Shown in pieces: positions 6,325 to 9,671 of a DNA stretch of 9,671 bases. Source of the stretch: an uncultured Bacteroidales bacterium (GTDB taxonomy: Bacteria; Bacteroidota; Bacteroidia; Bacteroidales; Paludibacteraceae); assembly GCA_903929065.1 (NCBI GenBank), contig CAIYTJ010000675.1, forward strand, positions 1 through 9,671. The letters run 5' to 3'. The translations under genes were made by a program, and so were the position numbers. Position 1 is the first letter of the stretch, and every line of letters begins with the position of its first letter. The notes under the pieces were generated by a model. It was not told where the DNA came from, did no database searches, and saw only the letters and a list, made by a program, of their open reading frames with translations.

Positions 6325-6366
6325 ATGAGTTCACGGACTCTAACTTTTTACAGCAATGAAGAATAA
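6325..6366 (+). other. Possible 13-codon leader ORF overlapping the manC start
   Basis: An ATG at 6325 opens 13 codons (MSSRTLTFYSNEE) ending in TAA at 6364-6366, eleven bases inside the next gene and in another frame. It is the first ATG after the predicted transcription start, so ribosomes could terminate next to the gene start. Short frames of this size arise easily by chance. Confidence 0.2.
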
Positions 6367-7429
6367 CTATTGTATTATCATGGCAGGCGGCGTTGGAAGC
6401 CGCTTTTGGCCTTTCAGTCGGAATAACCGTCCTAAACAGTTTCTGGATTTTTTTGGTACCGGACGTTCACTTTTACAAATGACTTTTGACCGGGTTCGCC
6501 ATTTGGTTCCCGCTGAAAATATTCTTATCGTTTCAAACGTTATTTACAAAGAACTGATTCTGGAACAACTGCCGGAAATTAACGCCAGCCAGATTTTACT
6601 GGAGCCAAACCGCCGTAACACTGCTCCCTGCATTGCTTATGCCGTAAACCGCATCAATGCCATGACGGACAAAGCCAACATTATCGTTGCACCATCCGAC
6701 CATTTGATAATGAAAGAACTGGATTTCTTAGATACTATTAAAACCGGTCTTGAATTTGTTGAAAACAATGATTGCCTGTTGACCCTTGGTATTAAACCAA
6801 GCCGTCCCGAAACCGGTTACGGTTATATACAGATAGACGAAGGCGAAACTCCCTTGCGCCGTGTGAAAACGTTTACTGAAAAACCAAATGCCGATTTGGC
6901 ACAGATATTCTACGAAACCGGCGAATTTTTCTGGAATTCGGGCATTTTCCTCTGGAATCTGCAAACGATAACCAGGGCTTTTGATGAATTATTACCGGAA
7001 GTTTCTTCTAAATTCAACGCCGGAAAAGAGTTTTTCAATACCGACAAAGAACAGGCATTTATTGACGAAATGTATCCTTCTTGCCCGAATATTTCCATCG
7101 ACTATGGTATTATGGAAAAAGCCGCCAACGTACACGTACTTTGCTCCGACTTTGGCTGGACTGACCTTGGAACCTGGGGTTCGCTGTATGAAATGTCACC
7201 TAAGGATGAACATGAAAATGTAACGCTGAAATGCAAAACAGCCTTTTATGAAAGCGAAAACAATATTGTAGTACTTCCTTCCGAAAAACTTGCCGTTATT
7301 CAGGATTTGAAAGGCTATATTGTAGCTGAATCGGATAACGTGCTGCTTATTTGCAAGCTTGAGGACGAACAACGCATCCGCCAGTTTGTAAACGATATGA
7401 ATGTGAAATTTGACGGAAAATTCAATTAA
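6356..7429 (+). CDS. manC: Mannose-1-phosphate guanylyltransferase (GDP-mannose pyrophosphorylase)
   Basis: The enzyme converts mannose-1-phosphate and GTP to GDP-mannose and pyrophosphate in the cytoplasm. GDP-mannose feeds mannose and fucose units of surface polysaccharides and glycoproteins. The 357 residues show the nucleotidyltransferase signature AGGVGSRFWPFSR (10-22) with Lys27 in the downstream RPKQF. They also show EPNRRNTAP (83-91), the metal-site APSDH (112-116), ETGYGYI (152-158), FTEKP (173-177), WNSGIF (193-198), SIDYGIMEKA (247-256) and DLGTWGS (270-276). It stops after the left-handed-helix region and has no C-terminal cupin isomerase domain. It is therefore the short monofunctional form, unlike bifunctional ManC/AlgA proteins of about 480 residues. 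The start at 6356 gives the usual N-terminus only seven residues before the strand leading to the AGG motif. It has its own promoter and is more GC-rich than the genes to its left. No other polysaccharide gene is visible nearby. Confidence 0.95.
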   Translation: MKNNYCIIMAGGVGSRFWPFSRNNRPKQFLDFFGTGRSLLQMTFDRVRHLVPAENILIVSNVIYKELILEQLPEINASQILLEPNRRNTAPCIAYAVNRINAMTDKANIIVAPSDHLIMKELDFLDTIKTGLEFVENNDCLLTLGIKPSRPETGYGYIQIDEGETPLRRVKTFTEKPNADLAQIFYETGEFFWNSGIFLWNLQTITRAFDELLPEVSSKFNAGKEFFNTDKEQAFIDEMYPSCPNISIDYGIMEKAANVHVLCSDFGWTDLGTWGSLYEMSPKDEHENVTLKCKTAFYESENNIVVLPSEKLAVIQDLKGYIVAESDNVLLICKLEDEQRIRQFVNDMNVKFDGKFN

Positions 7430-7439
7430 TCAGTCTGAA

Positions 7440-7499
7440 GTTGGTAGTTTATAGTCGGTAGTAAATACCTACCCCAACTACCTACTATAAACTACCAAC
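7440..7499. repeat. 22-bp inverted repeat (large hairpin) between manC and mutL
   Basis: Bases 7440-7461 are the inverse of 7478-7499 at 21 of 22 positions, with a 16-base loop. It begins 10 bp after the manC stop. It may serve as a terminator-like structure, although no U-tract follows, or as one copy of a dispersed palindrome. The right arm merges into the tandem repeat that follows. Confidence 0.75.
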
Positions 7500-7526
7500 T
7501 ATAAACTACCAACTATAATCTACCTA
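7485..7526. repeat. 14-bp tandem repeat, three copies, upstream of mutL
   Basis: The unit CTATAAACTACCAA occurs at 7485-7498 and 7499-7512 without change. It occurs at 7513-7526 with two A-to-T differences. The array ends 10 bp before the mutL ATG, so any copy-number change would alter the mutL leader. There are no spacers, so it is not a CRISPR. Confidence 0.85.
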
Positions 7527-7536
7527 CTATTTTTTC

Positions 7537-9384
7537 ATGTCTGATATAATTCATCTTTTACCCGATTCGGTGGCCAATCAGATAGCGGCCGGTGAAGTGA
7601 TTCAACGTCCGGCGTCGGTGCTGAAAGAGTTGGTTGAGAATTCGATTGATGCGGGAGCTACTTTTATTCAAATAGCGATAAAAGATGCCGGTCGCACGTT
7701 GATTCAGGTGGTTGATAACGGGAAAGGAATGAGCGAAACGGATGCCCGAATGGCTTTTGAGCGTCATGCTACTTCGAAAATTAAAAATGCTGATGATTTA
7801 TTTTCGCTTCGCACGATGGGTTTCCGCGGCGAAGCATTGGCTTCTATAGCTGCTGTGGCACAGGTGGAACTACGAACGCGTCGCGAAAATGATGAATTGG
7901 GCGTGTTGGTGGAAGTTGCCGGAACACGTGTTTTCAAACAGGAAGCAGTTCAATGTGCGTTAGGGACTTCATTTCAGGTTAAGAACTTGTTTTTCAATGT
8001 GCCTGCCCGACGTCGTTTTCTGAAAAGTGATAACGTGGAAAAAAGCCATATACTGACTGAATTTTACCGCATTGCCCTCGTAAATTCATCTGTTGGATTT
8101 TCATTTTTGGATGGTGACGAGGAAATTTACAACCTTCCGGCTTCGAATAATAAAATCCGTATTGATAATATCTTTGGGAAAAATTCGAAGAAAAAATGGC
8201 AGCAACAATTGCTGAATATTGAAACCTCGACTAATCTGGTGAGCATTTACGGTTATGTGGGTAAACCTGAATTTGCACAGAAATCGGCCAACCAGTATTT
8301 CTTTGTTAACGGCCGGTATATGCGTCATCCGTATTTCCATAAAGCGGTTTTGTTGGCTTACAACCAAATGATTCAGGCTTCGGAAAGTCCGAATTACTTC
8401 ATATATTTCGAGGTCGACCCGCAAACCATTGACATTAATATCCACCCAACCAAAACGGAAATCAAGTTTGAAAACGAACAGGCTATTTGGTCCATTCTAT
8501 CGGCTGCAATCAAGGAATCATTAGGAAAATTCAATGTGGTTCCATCCATCGATTTTGATCAGGAAGGCGCTGTGGATATTCCAACGAATGTTCCGGTAGA
8601 AAACATCCGTCCACCACAGACTAATTTCAACCCAAATTACAATCCTTTTGGCACAACCGGTTATAAACGTCCGAATCTGGATTGGGAGCAACTCTATGGA
8701 GATTTTGAGAAAAAAAGCGAGCCGGTTGAATCTTCGATCGACTGGAAAGTTGATATTGATGCCCCGATACAGCCTGCCATCACCTATCAGGAACAATTGC
8801 AGGCAATAGAAAATTTGGAGACACGCGCTGAGAATTTCCAATATAAAAACCGTTATGTTATTACCAGCGTCAAGTCAGGTTTGTTGATGATTGATCAGCA
8901 ACGGGCGCATACACGGGTTTTGTTTGATTTATTTCTGAGTCAGATTGAAAATGCACAAGGTATTTCGCAGCAGGTTCTTTTTCCGGAAGTGCTTGAACTT
9001 AGCGCGGAAGAAGATTTGTTTTTTGAGCAGATTTTACCCGATCTGAAACATGTCGGCTTTGATTTTGAAGCACTCGGAAATCATGAATACAGTGTGAAAG
9101 GAGTTTCTTCGCATGTCGGGACTTCGAGTGTGATTGATTTACTGCATGATATGCTGGAAAAAGCGAAAACAACCGCCGTGGAAACTGCTTCCGGCATTCG
9201 GGAATCCATTGCCTTATCGCTGGCTCAAGCTTCATCACTGAAAGCCGGACAACGGCTTACCGGAGAAGAAATGAGTGATTTGATCGATCGACTTTTTGCC
9301 TGTGCCAATCATAATTTCACGCCTGATGGAAAGAAAATAATGACAATCTGGACGCAGGAAGACATTGAATCCAGATTTCGGTAA
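7537..9384 (+). CDS. mutL: DNA mismatch repair protein MutL
   Basis: MutL is the GHKL ATPase that links MutS mismatch recognition to strand removal. The 615 residues show LPDSVANQIAAGEV at 8-21 and the ATPase motif I at 30-42, with Glu31 and Asn35 in KELVENSIDAGAT. DNGKGM lies at 60-65, GFRGEAL at 95-101, NVPARRRFL at 154-162, NGRYMRHP at 258-265 and the transducer-domain HPTKTEIKF at 303-311. A Pro/Asn-rich linker spans about 340-430, followed by the C-terminal dimerisation domain (about 433-615). In the C-terminal domain, DQQRAHTRVLFD (453-464) stands in place of the endonuclease motif DQHAxxERxxYE. Near the end, CANHNFTPDGK replaces CPHGRP. This form therefore probably lacks the metal-dependent nicking activity, as in E. 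coli, although that is inference. The start at 7537 gives the expected N-terminus. The gene follows a repeat-rich 107-bp spacer and shares the higher GC content of manC. Confidence 0.97.
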   Translation: MSDIIHLLPDSVANQIAAGEVIQRPASVLKELVENSIDAGATFIQIAIKDAGRTLIQVVDNGKGMSETDARMAFERHATSKIKNADDLFSLRTMGFRGEALASIAAVAQVELRTRRENDELGVLVEVAGTRVFKQEAVQCALGTSFQVKNLFFNVPARRRFLKSDNVEKSHILTEFYRIALVNSSVGFSFLDGDEEIYNLPASNNKIRIDNIFGKNSKKKWQQQLLNIETSTNLVSIYGYVGKPEFAQKSANQYFFVNGRYMRHPYFHKAVLLAYNQMIQASESPNYFIYFEVDPQTIDINIHPTKTEIKFENEQAIWSILSAAIKESLGKFNVVPSIDFDQEGAVDIPTNVPVENIRPPQTNFNPNYNPFGTTGYKRPNLDWEQLYGDFEKKSEPVESSIDWKVDIDAPIQPAITYQEQLQAIENLETRAENFQYKNRYVITSVKSGLLMIDQQRAHTRVLFDLFLSQIENAQGISQQVLFPEVLELSAEEDLFFEQILPDLKHVGFDFEALGNHEYSVKGVSSHVGTSSVIDLLHDMLEKAKTTAVETASGIRESIALSLAQASSLKAGQRLTGEEMSDLIDRLFACANHNFTPDGKKIMTIWTQEDIESRFR

Positions 9385-9394
9385 ATAATATTTG

Positions 9395-9402
9395 TATATT
9401 TG
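9395..9402 (+). promoter_or_regulatory. Candidate -7 element for the DUF5652 gene
   Basis: TATATTTG followed by C matches TAnnTTTG exactly and lies 43 bp before the ATG at 9446. A -33 TTTG box is not evident; the nearest is TTTC at 9376-9379 with a short 15-bp spacing. The small gene may thus be transcribed independently of mutL. Confidence 0.45.
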
Positions 9403-9445
9403 CAACGTGAAATATTATACATCTCATCCTTAAAATTCAGTTACC

Positions 9446-9670
9446 ATGGAAAATCTTCAACAACTTACAAGTACCTTATCCTGGTTGATTCCTGTCATTG
9501 CAATTCTGGCATTGTGGGATACAGCCTGGAAAGCAGTCGGCATGTGGAAATCGGCCAGAAACAACGAACTGGCCTGGTTCATTTGCATTGCCATTTTCAA
9601 CACAATCGGCATTTTGCCCATCCTTTATATCTTTCTGAGTAAACGAAAATCGGCAGAAAAACAAGACTAA
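9446..9670 (+). CDS. DUF5652 family small two-helix membrane protein
   Basis: This complete 74-residue protein has a first membrane helix at about 10-28 (LSWLIPVIAILALWDTAW). The conserved loop WKAVGMWKSARNNELAWF (28-45) follows, then a second helix at about 46-64 containing NTIGILPILYIF, and a charged tail (SKRKSAEKQD). The combination 'LWD..WK..A.W.AAR....WF' plus 'NT.GILPI.Y.F' is the DUF5652 pattern. The family has no established function. The gene starts 61 bp after mutL. I chose the ATG at 9446 (ACCATGG context) because it places the hydrophobic helix directly after a short polar N-terminus. An overlapping frame from 9400 in another phase has no protein-like features. Confidence 0.85.
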   Translation: MENLQQLTSTLSWLIPVIAILALWDTAWKAVGMWKSARNNELAWFICIAIFNTIGILPILYIFLSKRKSAEKQD

Positions 9671-9671
9671 A

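Noticed and set aside
7485..7526. CRISPR-like array
   Set aside because: The copies are contiguous 14-bp units without spacers, and there are no cas genes.
8101..8445. Minus-strand open frames of 60-114 codons inside mutL, manC and the receptor gene
   Set aside because: They lie opposite strongly supported genes and have no recognisable domains, signals or leaders; they are shadows of the coding strand.
9400..9642. 80-codon frame overlapping the DUF5652 gene in another phase
   Set aside because: It begins with a TTG within the candidate promoter and shows no membrane or domain pattern, whereas the frame from 9446 matches DUF5652 over its full length.

Overview
The window looks like a chromosomal segment of a member of the Bacteroidota (Bacteroidia-like). 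The evidence is a CarboxypepD_reg-like plus TonB-dependent receptor gene beside a DUF4249 lipoprotein gene, the Bacteroidota-type promoter pattern TTTG-N19-TAnnTTTG ahead of the mannose-1-phosphate guanylyltransferase gene, weak A-rich ribosome binding sites, and a DUF5652 membrane protein. I cannot name a genus from sequence alone. All convincing genes lie on the + strand.

Layout. 2-373 is the C-terminal part of a small secreted protein that enters from the left edge. It overlaps by ATGA with the N-terminus of a secreted, M43-metalloprotease-like protein (370-678). That reading frame is broken by a compact mobile module (about 678-1534). The module holds a complete REP-associated tyrosine transposase (RAYT, Y1/HUH family) flanked on each side by inverted sets of small palindromes. 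Past the module an unrecognised C-terminal gene fragment continues to 1938. A short hairpin, an AT run and an 18-bp-stem hairpin separate this damaged region from the next unit.

2050-6063 is a tight three-gene cluster: a small outer-membrane beta-barrel protein, a DUF4249 lipoprotein and an 801-aa TonB-dependent receptor. All three have export signals, so the cluster probably builds an outer-membrane uptake or surface complex of unknown substrate. A rho-independent-type terminator lies at 6226-6264.

6356-9670 is more GC-rich and housekeeping in character: a promoter followed by mannose-1-phosphate guanylyltransferase (GDP-mannose synthesis), a repeat-rich 107-bp spacer, mutL (mismatch repair), and a 74-residue two-helix DUF5652 protein.

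The most interesting structure is the RAYT module. Its two flanks are mirror images at three levels: an outer 15-bp inverted repeat, an outer hairpin and an inner hairpin. One hairpin pair keeps its flanking bases and its base-pairing although the stem sequence itself differs. The module joins two in-frame gene fragments that may or may not come from the same ancestral gene.
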